From Desulfobacula sp. (GTDB lineage Bacteria; Desulfobacterota; Desulfobacteria; Desulfobacterales; Desulfobacteraceae), in NCBI GenBank assembly GCA_029940245.1, contig JAOZRF010000114.1, positions 2,354 through 7,981 on the forward strand: a DNA stretch of 5,628 nt, given 5' to 3'. The position numbers and the translations under genes are program-made. Every line of letters begins with the position of its first letter. Within the stretch, counting starts at the first letter, position 1. The notes beneath the pieces are model-generated. The model searched no databases and had not been told where the DNA came from. It was given only the letters and a program-made list of their open reading frames with translations. Below are positions 5,574 to 5,628 of this stretch, in pieces.

Positions 5574-5594
5574 TGCATTATTGCATTATTGCAT
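5574..5594 (+). repeat. Short 8-bp tandem repeat of TGCATTAT
   Basis: There are two complete copies (5574-5581 and 5582-5589) and a partial third (5590-5594). It lies four bases after the 12-bp tandem repeat. Confidence 0.8.
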
Positions 5595-5628
5595 TTTTGA
5601 TATAGATTTATTGATAAAAACACAATAA

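Larger units (their letters stand above)
5519..5628. other. Gene-free window end with inverted and tandem repeats; possible edge of a REP/RAYT-type or other mobile element
   Basis: No ORF is supported in these last 110 bp. ACTC (5521-5524) can pair with GAGT (5547-5550), enclosing AACT (5525-5528) / AGTT (5534-5537), making an imperfect hairpin. Right after it come two perfect copies of TGAGTGGGGTCA and then two and a half copies of TGCATTAT. Hairpin plus GTGG-containing repeats resemble sequence found near REP-associated tyrosine transposase elements, but no transposase is in view, so this is a hypothesis. Confidence 0.4.

Noticed and set aside
5546..5594. CRISPR array
   Set aside because: The repeats are too short, directly abutting and without spacers.

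Overview
The window looks like chromosomal DNA from an AT-rich, anaerobic Desulfobacterota (deltaproteobacterial) sulfate reducer, probably Desulfobacteraceae-like. This rests on gene content and protein style: a TRAP carboxylate transporter, a selenocysteine-containing SelD, and an F0 ATP synthase mini-operon (atpZ-atpI-atpB-atpE) that lacks the b and F1 genes. The lineage is inferred; no similarity search was run.

Layout. Positions 1-404 hold the C-terminal end of a TRAP transporter large membrane subunit (DctM type), cut by the window edge. It converges with a minus-strand gene (425-982) for a response regulator with a receiver domain and an unrecognised C-terminal extension. A gene-free stretch of about 340 bp (983-1323) holds the divergent upstream regions of the regulator and of a rightward cluster. 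That cluster is rfaE2 (ADP-heptose synthesis for LPS), pgeF (YfiH/LACC1-family peptidoglycan editing factor) and selD (selenophosphate synthetase). The first two overlap by 14 nt and pgeF and selD are 14 nt apart, so they probably share a transcript. A 100-bp gap with a candidate promoter leads into atpZ-atpI-atpB-atpE, closed by a very strong intrinsic terminator (5476-5513). The last ~110 bp contain no gene but carry a small inverted repeat, a perfect 12-bp tandem duplication and an 8-bp tandem repeat, resembling the flank of a REP/RAYT or other mobile element.

The most notable feature is selD. The reading frame runs from ATG 2587 through an in-frame TGA at 2671-2673 to TAA at 3667-3669. 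The TGA falls exactly where SelD proteins carry the catalytic Cys/Sec (G-U-A-A-K, equivalent to E. coli Cys17/Lys20). A 7-bp hairpin with a GGACG loop lies 12 nt downstream and is a good bacterial SECIS candidate. The TGA itself lies in an 8-nt segment perfectly complementary to a site 57 nt further on. A conventional gene call would lose the first 54 residues, including the active site.

The second point of interest is the F0 c subunit. It keeps Gln26, Glu59, Ser60 and Tyr64, which correspond to residues of the Na+ site in Ilyobacter-type c rings, but has Leu in place of the Thr that follows Ser. The coupling ion is therefore an open question. I found no clear sign of a wholly new multi-gene system.
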